The position numbers and the translations under genes were made by a program. From Mesodorylaimus sp. YZB2_4 (lineage: Eukaryota > Nematoda > Enoplea > Dorylaimida > Dorylaimidae): a DNA stretch of 64,000 nt. Below the pieces are notes generated by a model. That model searched no databases and was not told where the DNA came from. It saw only the letters and a list, made by a program, of their open reading frames with translations. Positions within the stretch are counted from its first letter, which is position 1. Each line of letters opens with the position of its first letter. The stretch spans positions 56,030-120,029 of the forward strand of contig JASANH010000641.1 in NCBI GenBank assembly GCA_030248295.1, read 5' to 3'. Below, in pieces: positions 11,564-24,567 of this stretch.

Positions 11564-14500
11564 ATGGCGGGTCGTCATGCATCGTCCGAAATGGCGTGCG
11601 AAAGTGGGAATTTATCGGAAGCCGAATCGGATACATCGAGCCTGATGGGCGATACGTCGTCGGTGGATGGCGGCTCGAGCAGTGTTGGAATAAGCGTTGG
11701 AGGCGGGGGTGGCAGCATGAAACCACCCAGCCCAGCATCGCGTGAGCAGTTGGCTAAGAGAATGGAGTCTTTGCTTCAAGAAAATCGGGTTCTCAAGGTA
11801 TTTATTTGTTATAATTTAGGCCATAATTTTGCGGCAAGAAACTTTTCTTGATGCTCGACCATGTTTTTAAGGTTGAGTTGGAAACATATAAAATTCGAGT
11901 CAAATCATTACAAGAAGAAAACCGCGCGCTGCGTCAGGCTAGTGTTTTGATCGTAAGTGAACTTTGGCTATTACACATACTGTATGTAGCTGGAAGGCCT
12001 CAGCAAGAGGTCGGGTCAGTCTGTCCATCCTGTCGCTTTACCAAAAAGAGACGTGGTAGCAAGTCTTTTCTTTGACTTTTATTCGCATATCACTAAAATC
12101 CAGACCAAAATTTGTGCCCTGTTGACGCGTCTGCTTTTCAGCAAGCGAAAGCGGAACAAGAAGAAGAATTTATTTCAAATATGCTGTCGAAAAAGATTCA
12201 GGAATTGAAAAAAGAAAAAGAAGCATTGGCATTGAATTATGAGCAAGAGGAAGAATGTTTAACGAATGATTTGTCCAGGAAATTGATTCAGGTATGCTGG
12301 GTAGATGGGACTGGCGAGCAGAGCTTTGCTGGCATTATAAGCACAAAGATAGAGCTCCGAAGTCGATGCTCATATGAGCCTGACTAGGCGTCGCTTGAAG
12401 CTCGGCTAGCAGTTGAGGGGGCGTTTGAGCTTAGGTTTCCATCACAGGGTTAGGTGATAGAAAAACAGAACTACCTTGAGCCAATGTGACGAAGCGGACG
12501 GTGGCCACTTAAAAAACTACAAAGTATCCGCAGGGTGGATGCTGATTCCTTAGTTGTTTCAGCACGGAATAGACTTATCCTCAGCTAATAGCGCCCAAAT
12601 GCGCAGAATTCAAATTCTGCGTGCTCGATGTTTGATAGTTTGATTGATAATAAATGCTTATTTCAGCTTCGAAATGAAAAAGCAGAACTGGCCACTACAT
12701 TGCAACAAGAACAAGAATCGATGGTCAGTAAATTGATGAGAAAAATCAAAAAGTTGGAAGCGGAAACCGTGGCAAAGCATCAACATTTGGAACAGTTACG
12801 ACGAGAGAAAGTGGAATTGGAGAATACGTTGGAGCAAGAGCAAGAAGCATTGGTTAATCGATTGTGGAAAAGAATGGATAAGTTGGAAAATGAGAAACGG
12901 TATGTTGCTGAAGTTGGTTTCAACTTGATGCTTGCAAATCCGCTCGGAGAGACAGTGTGGGATAGGGCGAATTATGGAAACTGAGGCAGGTGAATCGTGC
13001 ACTCATGATCAGAAGAATAGGTCTCATAAATACAAGTTGAGCTCATCATGAAAAAACATATTTTGTGTCATGTTTGATTCAAAACAGGGGAGTTTCTTTG
13101 CAGCACGCTTCAAGCAAAACTCGAGCAGCCGGTGTCCGCCCCGCCTTCTCCTATGGACGTTTCGAATGGGTCTGCAGTTGGTGGTAGTCCATCGCCAGCC
13201 TTGATCGTAGCCCCGACACCGATCAGTGCCGCCTCAGTGACTGGTGGCGGCAGTGCAAGCGTGTCATCGTCGACCTCATCCTCGGCTGCAGCTGGCCCCT
13301 CATCGACCAACGTGATCGGATCGTACGCATTCATACCAGCTACGATCCAGGCTGATGCCACGTCGTTAACTCGTCATATTCAATATCTTCGTAACGAAGT
13401 GACCCGTTTGAAACAACAGTTGAGAAATGCTCAGAATGAAAGTACGTTTAACTTTCAGCCATCGAAAAAGTCTTTTGCTCTTATACTTTTTTTTAGGTGC
13501 AGAAAAAATGCAACAATTAGCTCGCGAAGAACAGCATATTCGTGAAGAAAATTTACGCCTTCAACGTAAATTGCAAATGGAAATGGAACGACGCGAACAA
13601 TTGTGTCGTCATTTATCAGAATCGGAATCGAGTTTGGAAATGGAAGATGAACGCCATTTCAATGAGCTCACGTCGCACGGTAAGCTCGGAGTTTTGACTT
13701 GTGGTCATTTATGGGCCACCCCCACCACGCACGTTTCACCCTAGTACCCCCTGGGGTCTTGGGAAAAAGACCCCCTACATCTGAAGTCTGATGGAAAATC
13801 CTGTTCATCCCTTGCCCTAATCAGAAGATGACAGATTTAGAAAACACGCTTGAATTATCGATAGCGATGTTATTATCCCATGTTTTTGTAAGCAAAACGG
13901 CTGGAAACTCTGATTTTCCATATCACAGTAAAATTAGGGAATGGAAAAGACCCTCTCACCGGGTATCCGGACCTTCCTTGCCCATAAATCTTTTGAGGCG
14001 TTCACGCCCAAAATCGAGGGAGAAAGTCTTGATTATTTTTCAAGGTTGAACCAAAGATAGGTGGAATTTTAGTAATTTTGTCACCTACAAAAAAATAGCA
14101 AGCAACAACAGCGCAGGGCGTACTGAAGGAAAAATAGTACAGCTAAGCTTGCTTGGCACCTTGGTTTTTCATCAGTCGTCTGCTTTGGTTCTTGTCGCCC
14201 CAAGAATTTTCTGTTTTGAGTCTTTTTAAGTTGGCTGGCAAGAATTTCAGAAATTTGTAATGCATCTGTATTCGTGGGGGGGCCGTTTTGGTCGTCTTGA
14301 TTTGGCTTGTATAACAGCTTATCTGGCGGTCCAAGTCTTGTGAAGGTGAAATCGCCGTTTTAATAACCTTATTATTTTAGGTGTCCTAAATGTGAATGTG
14401 AACGTTCCGCCAATATCTTACAGCCCACCGAGTCCATTACCTCATCGATGTCATACGTGCGGTACCATGATGCATACGGTGGCGCCTCCGCAAGGTGGTC

Positions 14501-15442
14501 TCTTGACTTCGGCCGCGTCGCCACCACCGGCGGCCCTGTTGGCTGGAAATGCGGCGGCGAATGTGAGTGTTGGAGTGGAGTGAAGTTGGGACGTGAAGAG
14601 AGAATGGGGGTTCGCCATAAAGGGGACCACTTTCAGTCAATTACGGCATCGGAAGTCTATCTTGCATCATGGTGATAAGGCTGTCCTAAATTCGGGACAG
14701 TTCGTAGATGATTGTGGAAGCGGCTCAGGAGCCAGCAGTGTTAGGAATGCCTGGCAGCGTTCGTTCAGGATCCCGTCACTGATACTGATCGAAATAGGAT
14801 GGGACTGAAAACCTGCCAACGCCACGTCTGACTAATGCCAGCTTCCTGTAGCACGTGGGTGGGAAGCAGCATAAACGGATCGATGGATTGATTTGGTGCA
14901 GGGGTCAAATATGCTTATCAGCATCAAGGCAGTGTAAAGTTGATCTTTTGCACAGCAGATAGTGAGCGAGAAACCAGCTGCAGAGCTCGCTTGAAAATGC
15001 ATTCAGCTCAGTAATGCGTTTCGATTGCCTGTAATTACGCGATGTATCGCTTTGATAACAGCATTGTCATGGTCCCGGTCGTGATCGACTAAATCCTAAT
15101 CCCGAAGCGACCACTAGTGCCTGGCAGATATGAGATTATCGAATCTGTACCAGTATGCTAGTCGAAATAGGAAGGGGCTAATGAAAAATTGAGTTTTTGC
15201 GATGTTTCGTGTAGTCTCGTCAAATTGATCGAATTCAGTTGTGGCCATGTTTTGTTCAGGTGCACGCACCCCAGCCAATTTTTCGCACGAAATCGATGGA
15301 GAAAGGGGAACAATTTTTGCGACCAGCCAATCCACCGACCCCGAAAAGTGCGGCCAATAGTAGCACGAGTGGTGGGGCGAGTAGTAGCGCGGCTCAACAA
15401 TCGCCGGGTAGTGCGTCGTCGATGACGGATATTACCAAGTAA
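11564..15442 (+). CDS. CCDC6: CCDC6-type coiled-coil protein, 8 exons, about 527 aa
   Basis: Exons are 11564-11797, 11872-11952, 12142-12291, 12667-12899, 13104-13441, 13497-13679, 14381-14562 and 15260-15442. They total 1584 nt in one frame, from an ATG in a Ser/Gly-rich leader to TAA. The order and wording follow vertebrate CCDC6: [77 protein letters not shown] and [18 protein letters not shown] long, nearly continuous coiled coil covers about residues 60-370, interrupted by a Ser/Gly/Ala-rich insert in exon 5. A Pro/Ser-rich tail follows, corresponding to the proline-rich tail of CCDC6. In vertebrates CCDC6 is a scaffold linked to the DNA-damage response; its role here is by homology only. 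The gene is convergent with pygopus. Confidence 0.92.
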
Positions 15443-16328
15443 ATGTCGAGTCGATATTGGGATCGGAGTGAGATTGGGAACGTTTCTTAGAAGGAAATTT
15501 TGGTAAGAAATGTAAACGCCTTGATTTTTTCTTGTTAACCGGTTGAAATACGATGAGGTGAAATTATGGTGTTCAACAGCAGTTCAACTTCTAAAAAATT
15601 ATAATTCCATGACTGGTCGTTTAAATACTGTTAAGAAAATGAAAAATTAAGATTTAAATTCAATTTTTTTTTTGTATTGGGAATTTTTTGAATTCTTTGA
15701 GATTGGCGGGAATTTAAAAGAGAAATTTGAAATTGCGTTGTAGAGAACTCGTGCATTGATTTTTGCGCTGTTTGTTTGGCCAAGCCGAATGTACAGTAGA
15801 TGCGTGTATCACTTTTTCTTTGGACTTGCTTATTTGAGTATGCGATGTGCACGAATTTTTTTGATTGTGCTACTATGTTCGATTATTGGTGTTACAGAAA
15901 ATTCAGGATTCGGGAGAATTTTTTGAAACCAAGCCATAGGGTAAACAATTACGAAGTTTTTTTGAGTAGAAATGTAAGGCGCGAAATTAATTGAGTAAGG
16001 TTCATGAAACTTGGATAAAGTTACATAGAAAAGAATTTTCATGGTTATAATTGAAACCAGCTTTTTTGAAGGAGTGGAACGGCTTTTGAATTCTGGAGAT
16101 TTTTTGAAGTAAAAATTCTTGATTCGGCTCGAAAATTGTTGTTTTACCCGATTGCTGCACGATTAATCATACAAAAACGCACTTCTCACCCCCTCTATAC
16201 TCTGCATATGATGGTAAGAAAGACACAGATACTAAATACGTGTATAAGAAATTGATTGAAGACAAAAGTTGCGAAATTCGAGTTTTGAGAATCATATATT
16301 TAAAATACGAAAAGCCATTTTCTTTTCT
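15443..16328. other. Convergent intergenic space between CCDC6 and pygopus
   Basis: This AT-rich 890-bp stretch lies between two stop codons facing each other, so it should contain both 3' untranslated regions. No frame longer than about 75 codons is present and none looks coding. Confidence 0.4.
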
Positions 16329-18660
16329 TCAAGTGCACGAATAGAATCCACTTCCAGTGTGTATAATTTTATATTGACCATCATCGACCGAATCTTTTTT
16401 CGTTTCGTAACACGGATCGCACATCCATTCAGCGTAGGGATCTTTTAGAAGTAGTTGGAATGTGTCTTCCGATAATCCGACGCACGTTCGATGAAACCAA
16501 AATTTACACCCCAAATAACATTGTACCGCTTGCACATTATCTAAAATTTCGCGTCGGCATAATCCACAGGGGAATACGGGTGGAATATACGGATGTGTTG
16601 GTGAAGTCCTGAAAAGTGAGCGAGATTAGTCGCCCATCTAAGTTTTCAGTCATGCAATTCTAATGTCATTTGTTTTTTAAAATAAAGTCAGATTTTACAC
16701 CGTCTTCATCCAAGTAATAAAATGAATACAAATTAAAATTGTTAAAAATTACTTACGAATTTTGAACAATCACTGATTGATCACCGGGAAAGAGACGACC
16801 TAGCGCTCCCATCGGTATCTCCGAATTCATGGGCGATTGTTGCACGTTCGTGATCATCGATGAACACGACGATGGTGGCAAGGTGCCGGTCGATGTATGA
16901 TGAGAGATTGAAGTTGGCGAGTTGTACATTGAACAGCTCGATGAATAAGCAGTGTGGCCAGGTGCTTGCGATATGTACGTCACGCCTGAAACAAATGCCA
17001 GTCCAAAAAGTGCATATTTGAAAGACGACCAAAGAAACAATGCTTTGTAATACCAGCTACACGGGAATGATACCTAACACAAATTTGAATTTGATACTGG
17101 GCCGCCCGGTGGCCTAGTAAGTCAGGCGTCTGGCTTTCGCTTACTTGCGTCTGCGTTTGGTGATGTGGTAAAATAGAACATGGATATGAGCAAGTGCAGG
17201 TACACACAGTTTTAGAAGCATCGGTCACTCGTTAAGGACTGGTCAGCGATCAAGTGACCATTACTTTGGGAGGTATAGGTATATGCAAAGAGGTCATTCG
17301 GACGAGCGATCTTTCGAAGAAGTTAGCTGGTCTACTAGTTTTTGCCCGTCATCCTGACCACATGGCTTTTCCACCCTCGATGGACCCGATTAAAATTTCA
17401 GGCCTGAAACTGTTCTCTAGTTTCCCTCCATCACTCTCCGCTAGATCTCCCCGACAGAAGTGATCAGCATAGTAGGGGAACAGATTTCGCACAGATTGGG
17501 AAAGAAATTGGACCAGCTCGTTCCTCCAGATTATGCCGCATACAATGACTTCTGGGGAAATGAGAAGCCGAAAATTTAAAGTCACGATCAGATTGGATCA
17601 GGCGGGGCTGGTGCCTATACGCCTATACTTGAAAGGGGAATAAGAACAATGAATACCGGCTGCCCGGGAATATGGCACATACTACGAATCTGATACCCTA
17701 CAACCCTACAGCTTTGCTGACTGATGTGAGCCCTACAACTCTGCTGCTTACCCAGCCTACAACTTTGCTGAATGAGTTTATGGTTACGCCTTATATTTTG
17801 CCCCCGCATCAAATTCAAATTCGTACACCAGTTCATGCTAGTCCCTCGTTAGTCGACGGCAACCAGACCGGAACTTGCCACTGTAAGTGGTGGGGGCCCA
17901 ACAGCCCCTCACGATTGTCTAGCCAAGTCGTCAGGTCGGCCCACCGCTTTTACTCCAGCTTCTCTCCGTCTTTCGATCAAGAGTAGCAATAGCAGTGTGA
18001 ACTGCGTAACTGCTGATCTTAACTTACCAGGTGTGTTAGTTGCATAAGCGCATTGCGGTCTCGTTGTAGAGGCAACGAAATCATCGAGAAACGGGTCCGA
18101 CACAATTATATGGTCACCCGGCGGCATTGGGACGACGGGTGGCTGAAACGAAGTAAAAGTAATTGTTATCTATCAAATAATTCGTCTGATACAAAACAAA
18201 ATAAGTATACCTGTACCTCAAAACAATGCAACTCAACATCGCTGACTTCGTCTGCGGGGAGTGGGGTCCGATCTTCTACCGGGGGGGTCTGCGTTTGCAT
18301 TTTTTGTTCGCTCAGCCAAAAATGGGGGGGGGGGGTCAAAAACAGCAAAGATACACCCGCACACCCTTTCCAGGCGGGACAGGGGGTCTAAAAAATGATA
18401 AGGGTCCCCCCATTTTTCAAAATTTTTAGGGGTCTACGCTACCTTGGATACCAAGTCAGCGATGTTGATGCAACTACATTCAAAAGCAGACATCTTCTAC
18501 AAGATGAGTTTCAAATCCAAGTCCAGCCTATCCTAGCCTAAGCCTGAGCCTAAGGCGAAGAAAAGCCTATATCCAGCCTATTGGGGGACAGAGTGCAAAA
18601 GTGCCATAAAAATATCTTCCTTGAACTTACCAAGCCATATGAATTTCGTCCCTCATTCAT
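16329..18660 (-). CDS. pygo: Pygopus-like PHD-finger Wnt co-activator, 4 exons, about 217 aa
   Basis: Minus-strand exons are 18631-18660, 18028-18142, 16757-16985 and 16329-16608; phases fit and the total is 654 nt. The N-terminal part has the short pygopus NHD motif (IIVSDPFLDDF, about residues 20-30), with DPF in place of the usual NPF. A Ser/Thr-rich linker follows. The C-terminal PHD finger (about 140-200) starts VFPCGLCRREI and shows the C4HC3 pattern through FHRTC and WMCDPCYETKK. In flies and mammals pygopus reads H3K4 methylation and is tied to beta-catenin through BCL9/Legless in the nucleus. The protein is shorter than family members because the linker is reduced. Exon 1 (10 codons) is inferred from ATG, donor and phase only; the other exons are firm. 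An upstream nuclear-localisation exon could have been missed. Confidence 0.85.
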
Positions 18661-19147
18661 TTTATAAATGCATAAAAACAACGCCAAAAAACCTTGTCAA
18701 AGTCGATAGAAAGTCATACGAATTTTTCGATCACCCAACGTTGATATCGACTTGTAGACGAAAATCGAAAAGCATGAAAATTGCTGACAAAGCGATTGGA
18801 AATCGAATGGCGCCAAACCAGGCCAGTCGAAATAAGAAATTCAAAATTCTACCAAACATGGAGCACGACTGTTCATGCGAAAGCGGTCGTCCAGACAAAC
18901 ATTTCTAAACTTTTTTTCTCGCCACGACTAAAGTCTCCGCCTCTTTCTGGAAACTTGACTTTTTCACGTTTGTCTGCAGCGCGCACCAAGAACTGGGGCG
19001 TTTTGTCATAAGCAGTCAGACAAGACGGTGACGGCGGGAACTTCGAACGGGATTAACATCAGCTGGAAATTCGACATGAAAACCCTTTACTTCTACAAGC
19101 ACAAACCTTGACCAAAAAATCCACTGCACGTCAACATTTTACATCGA

Positions 19148-22100
19148 TTATCGATCATAGAAATGTTGATCAGCTACTGTATCCTCCAACATGATCTTCT
19201 TTCTTTCGCGCGCCAGATAGCCGTCCTCATTGACTCGAGGTGTTTTCAATCCGTGACGAACATTGTACGGTTCATAAATATCATTGACGTAATATTTAGG
19301 ACGAAGCCAGAAATTATTGACCATACGATGCACCATTTGCGCTTCCATCGATGGGATCGTGAAATGCTGATCCGCATTGTCCTGCCACCACACTGGCCTC
19401 CAATAACGCTATGATACAAAATAATATCAGTCAACTATCCGCATACAATACAAAGGGCAATCGATCGACATGATCACAATCGATTGATCGACACTGATCA
19501 TGTCAGATCAATCGATATAGAGCACAACGGGCTGGCCATGCCAAACAAGACTCATATATGATCACTACGTCACTACCAATTAGATTGGCAATTAAAGATC
19601 GAAGAGATGACTCAGACTGCGATCAAGAAAGTGGAATGAGCCCCAATCTACCACCCTAGCAGAGACCACTGAGAAACTTGTCCGCATACCATGCCAGTTC
19701 AGGAAATCAGTTTAGACCTAATTCAGAGCATAAATCGATAATTTGAGATTAATCACGATCTTATTCCACAACATTATCGATTTCTAATGGCCGTCCTAAT
19801 CGTCCCAGAATTTTATCCCGAGCACAATCGATCGTTTATTGGGCACGTACCTTATGACGGCGACCAGGATGAGCGCGTATCCACATTCCATTATTCAGTC
19901 GCTTGAAACGATCCAAGACATCTTGGCACGGTCGCTTTCTCCCATCCACTGGACTAACTCGAATGTGATACTCCCACGGTGGAATCCTCACCACCGACCG
20001 AGACTGGTTCGTTACCAAACTAACAACCCTGCAAATAACGCCTACTCACAAGTCGAACTATGACAGGCGTGGCAATCGAAAATCGGAAAGCATACTGTAC
20101 AGCGTGCACATATGAGCCAGTAACCCTGACAAGGCAACATCGCCAACCTTCACGTCCAACTTGACAAAACAAGAAGCTGAAATTTGTTCCTATTCGCAAA
20201 AGAAATTTTCAACAAAATATTGGACCCTTCTGGACAGATGGTCAACAGTGGTCAGTGCCTAAAGTCCTATGGATTCTTGAATTCTCGTGTGGTGACGAAC
20301 TCGAGCGTTGAGAAAAACACCCAAGGTTTTGGGTTTTAGGTTTCCAACACTCGGGTTTCTCCCTCAAAACAACCAAAAAATCCAGAATTGAAAAATTCGC
20401 TGGACTTTAGGCTTTGACCATTGCTGACCAGCTGGCAAAACGCAATGGACACAGCAACAGATTCCAGTTTTTTGTTTTCTGAAGTTCGACTTAACGTTGG
20501 CAATGTTCTTTTATGAGAAATACACTCATCGTGTATTTCTTGGTGTCCTGAGTTGCGTTCGTTCAGGATCACTTTTTTCTGGATCGGGATTTTTTCATTC
20601 GCTGTAGATGACCTAAGCCTCATCCCAGCATCGACCGATCCACCGATCCGAGGGGTGGATCGGCAACTAAAACTTTTCACGCTCTGTCCGCTGGAAAATG
20701 ATAATTTGTGGCATACTAAAGTGAGAAAATCCCGTGTTTTCTCTCAAATCAGCATACAATCCCACTTTAGGCGCTGGTTATCTCTCCTGTGTCCTTTGGA
20801 GTGGTCTGACAGCGAGAAAACAGTGCCAGAGATGTCATCATCATCAATCCTTTATTTTTTGAAGCGTATCGGCCGGATCAGATCGGGATCGGGATCCGGG
20901 CTTGGGGTCGGACTGGTCGATGCTGGGCCTCATCCAGGTGACACATCTCATATAATTACAGGAAATAGAAAAGCATTATTGACCAAATTCCACTTGTTTC
21001 TACGCCATCATATCGTCACTAGTGTTTGGGTTATTTTTTTCCAGGTCTGGGATCGGGAGTTTTAAGGAGAGCTTTTTCCACTCACTATAGGATGACCTAC
21101 ACCCCACCCTGAGTAGCCAGCAAATAGAAAACCAGAGATTCCCTTTCCTTCGATAATGTTTAGTGCATTATTTTCCACAGCATTCAAAATCAGGCGGGCA
21201 AAAAACCAGAGAATCACTTACGAATCCTCCCCGCCTTCCTCTCTATCAATTCGATCATCCGCTAAAGTCCCTCCTAGCATCGACCGATCCGCCAATCCGA
21301 GGGGTGGATCGGCTGGATCGGTAACTAAAATTTTATCCGCTTTATCTGCTTGAAAATGATAGTGTGGCATGCTATGATAAGGAAATCCAGTTTTATCTCT
21401 CAAATCAGCATTTAATCCCGCTGTACGCGCTGCTTATCTCTCCTGTGTCCTTTGGAGTCAACTGACAGAAAGTGACAGCGAGGAAACAGGGCAGGTTGGT
21501 GAGGACGCAGTGCCAGACACGTCATCCCCACCAATCTTTAATTTTTTGAAGCGGATCGGATCAGGATCGGCCAATGCAGACTGTGGATCGGATTGGGATC
21601 TGGATCTAGGGTCGGATCGGTCGATGCTGGGTCCCTACATTTCTTCTTCTGAAACATTTTGATCGCCATGACCATCTAAGTTAGTGCCAATCAGAATGTC
21701 GTCAATATTCGCAGCAGATGACGGCCCATCATCGTGACTGCACAGGCAATAGCAAATGCAGGCTGTTTCGATACACAACTGCTCTAGCGTTCGTTCCAGA
21801 TCACTTTTTTCGGGATCGGGATTTGTAGTGTAATTTTTTCACTTATAATTCGCTGTCCTACAGCCCACCCCAAGTAGCCAACAAATATAGAGCCAAAAAC
21901 TTTTTTGCGCAGTATTTATGATTGCATTCAAAATCATGCAAGCAAAAAGACCTAGAATTAGTCACTAATCGGCAAACGAATCCCTTCCTCTTTGCCAGTC
22001 CAATCATCCACCAAAGTTTTTCCAGGTTACCCTTCTAAGACACTCCCTTCCCGAACCCTTTCCTCTCCGCTTCCCCTTCTTCGCACATCTCCACAACATT

Positions 22101-24403
22101 TAAATCCCAACCATTTTTTATCGGGATCGTATTTGGGAGGGGCGATCCCAAACGAACGCTAAACTGCTCGCAGATTGTATTTCAGAAAAAGCAGGACTTA
22201 GCAGCATTTTGCGGGGAGTAGTTTCATTCGATCATGTTATTCACGCCCCTAAGCTCGTTTCCCACACACTAGTCCCGTTCCCTGCTGCCAGGTCCGACAT
22301 CGGGTACCCGGCCCGAAAAGTCGGCTTGGGTTATGATTCTGGAACCCAGAAAACCCGACTTTTATAAGACACATGGATGCATCAAAATTCTTCGATATCG
22401 ATAGGCCTCTGAAACTGTGTTTAGCCCACTTTTTTGCTCATTATTCAGATAAAAAAGCCTGAATCAACAAGGAAATACAGATTTATCTGTAGCATGAGAA
22501 ATAAATATCAGAGAAAAGGAGTGAGAAAAAAGTCGGGTCGGGTTTGGGTAAAGCGGCCGGTCTCGCAATCAGCTAGGACATGTCCTAGATATTAGGACAC
22601 CCCAAGTTCTATCCTACATCACTGCGATTTTATCGTCCTAACTTTAGGACATGTCCTAACTGATTGTGAAACCCGCCCCTAGTACTTTTTCCTTACCCGA
22701 TGTCGGACCTGGCCCTGTTGCGATAAAAGCATTCCATCTCTACAACATTCATTCCTGAATCCCGACCACTTTTTATCTGGATCAGGTTCGGGAGGGGCAA
22801 TCCCGAACGAGCGCTGCATGCAAGGCTCCCATTAGCTTGATAGGATGAATTCAAAGATGTTACAGGATTTAGAGGAGAATTCTTCTAGATTTAAAGGAGA
22901 TTTTGAACATATTTTTTGTCAAACCGGTTAGAAAAGTAACTTTCTAGTCCCGAAGTCTTCCTTATACTCTACCGCTGCAGGCTGTATATCATCCTAACTT
23001 AAATCAACGCAATGGAAAAGTTATTACTAGGCCGCACAAAGTATATCCTTTAATTTTTGTGGTTCGGGCCCCGTTCCGCCGCAGCTCCCCGCGGGCCTCC
23101 ATCTCTCACGGCAGCTCCCCTCTGTGTCTCCACTAGGAGCACCTGCACAGGAGGGCATCCTGTGCCAGCACCAGCGTTCCAGGATGATACTGGGCGAGAA
23201 GGGAAGTCACCAATCAACCTAGCAACTGAGCGACCGCGACTCCTAGAAAGTATACCTAATTATCCCTTCAAGCCCGCAAAGCGAGATTCCAGGCAAGGTC
23301 GTTCCTTTGCATGCTCCTAACCATAAATCTCGATCTGACGCCGACGTTTAGGCATCGAGAGTCATGAGCCGCGAGCATGCTAGGATTGAAGGTACCGTAC
23401 TGCAATAGCATGTACGTGGAGCAGCAGCAATTCTAGGGGCGGGAGGAATGCTGACATAGCTTAGGCCCAGCATCGACTGATCCACTGATCTGGCCGAACT
23501 GGTCCATCGATCCGATCCAACTACTGGATCGGCAGGATCAGCAAATATTTTTCGCAATCTATCTGCTGGGAAATTATAAAATTAGCCAAACCATAACGAG
23601 AAAATCCCGTTTGTTCTCTCAAATCAGTATGTAAGCCCGCTTCAGGCCCTGGTTATCTCTCCTATGTCCTTTGAAGTGGTCTAACAGAGAGTGACAGCGA
23701 GAAACCATGGCAAGTTGGTGAGGACGCACTGCCAAACACGTCATCCCTATCTTCTATTTTTTGAAGCGGATCAGCCAGATCGGAATCCGGGCCTAGAACC
23801 GAATCGGTCGATGCTGGGCTTACGTACCTATGTTACGGGCATCTTTAGGCCTGTATCACCTGACTGCAGCGGATTTCCGCTATATATATTACTGATTGAT
23901 AAATCGGAAAAAAAATTCCAAAAAACTGTATGGCTGAAAAATGTGCATCACCAGGTAAAATAGGCTCATACGCGAACAAAGGCAAAAAATCCCGACCCTG
24001 ATTCCGAAAAAGTGTTCCTGACCTACCAGTAACGCTTCTCACTTATTTCTCATATTTCCCATTGCAACTTATCTCTCTGATTTCTGGCGCCAATTAGAAC
24101 TTTTTTTACCGCATGTCACAGAGATCATGATCATAAAAGAGAAGCCAAGTTTTAGAGGAGGACCCGCCAAATTTACGTAAGATTCAGGGATTTAGGAGAG
24201 GGTATTGGAATCAAAGGAGGTTTTAGAGGATTTAAAGGGTGGTGGGAGCCCCGACGCTAGTCCCGAGGCCCTACTCTTTTTAACCAGAGTCGCCTGTATT
24301 CGTGCATCTTTCCCAAAGCCCACCATATACAGAACTGGCTCACATCGAGGCACACTCACCTGCAAGCTAGCACACCACACTTCTTCAATAAACCGATGGT
24401 CAT
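19148..24403 (-). CDS. MRPL35: Mitochondrial ribosomal protein bL35m, 3 exons, about 160 aa
   Basis: Minus-strand exons are 24360-24403, 19851-20028 and 19148-19408, totalling 483 nt. The C-terminal two thirds match MRPL35: [20 protein letters not shown] corresponds to the conserved bL35 core. [19 protein letters not shown] corresponds to the family's NFW...YVDDPYQKYH ending. Exon 1 was found 4.3 kb upstream: ATG, a basic start ([15 protein letters not shown]) with no acidic residue, a perfect CAG/GTGAGT donor and the right phase, as expected for a mitochondrial targeting peptide. The long first intron is mostly transposons (see separate entries). The product is a structural subunit of the large mitoribosomal subunit. 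The end of ARMC7 lies only 165 bp upstream of this start. Exon 1 is inferred; exons 2-3 are firm. Confidence 0.88.
20625..20926. mobile_element. hAT MITE, family 2 (CCAGCATCG ends), copy A
   Basis: The element begins CCAGCATCGACCGATCC and ends with the complement GGTCGATGCTGG. It has a perfect 8-bp target duplication GCCTCATC at 20617-20624 and 20927-20934. The interior shares text with copies B, C, E and F (for example tctctcctgtgtcctttggagtgg). It is non-coding and lies in MRPL35 intron 1. Confidence 0.9.
21274..21630. mobile_element. hAT MITE, family 2, copy B
   Basis: The left end is CTAGCATCGACCGATCC (one substitution) and the right end is GGATCGGTCGATGCTGG. The target duplication is degraded: GTCCCT is shared on both sides. 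Its interior is colinear with copy A, including the gagtggac-tgacag block. It lies in MRPL35 intron 1. Confidence 0.8.
21785..22161. mobile_element. hAT MITE, family 3 (TAGCGTTCG ends)
   Basis: The ends are TAGCGTTCGTTC and GAACGAACGCTA, flanked by a perfect 8-bp duplication AACTGCTC (21777-21784 and 22162-22169). Fragments of a second copy surround it (left-end-like text near 20553, right-end-like text near 22770-22814). That copy was evidently broken up by later insertions. Confidence 0.85.
22288..22712. mobile_element. hAT-type MITE, family 1 copy 2 (CCAGGTCC ends)
   Basis: The ends match the element at 8333-9218 (CCAGGTCCGACATCGGGTA and its complement). The 8-bp duplication is CCCTGCTG / CCCTGTTG (22280-22287, 22713-22720). 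It is about half the length of copy 1. It carries a further inverted-repeat unit at 22553-22677, built around TAGGACATGTCCTA, which looks like a nested MITE. Confidence 0.85.
22553..22677. mobile_element. Small nested inverted-repeat element
   Basis: The arms of about 33 bp (22553-22587 and 22645-22677) are near-perfect complements; each contains the self-complementary TAGGACATGTCCTA. The spacer is about 57 bp and has no coding capacity. It sits inside a hAT MITE. No other copy was noticed in this window. Confidence 0.55.
23467..23817. mobile_element. hAT MITE, family 2, copy C
   Basis: The ends are CCAGCATCGACTGATCC and CGGTCGATGCTGG. The flanking 8-mers GCTTAGGC and GCTTACGT share six positions, so this is an older insertion. 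Its interior is colinear with copies A and B. It lies in MRPL35 intron 1. Confidence 0.8.
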
Positions 24404-24567
24404 TCCTTTACCAAATCTGAAAATCATAGCCCGTGTGTAATGAATCACTCTAGTCACTTATCAACAGATATCAAAGGCTGTCAAAAGCCATAGTTAATCA
24501 ACAATCAAAATGATTCACACAGTATTTTACTTGACAATTCGGAAAATTCATTCCAACAAGTCCGACG

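Noticed and set aside
20553..22814. One outer family-3 hAT element enclosing all insertions from 20.6 to 22.7 kb
   Set aside because: End-like sequences exist at both borders, but the flanking 8-mers do not match, so the two ends may come from different copies.
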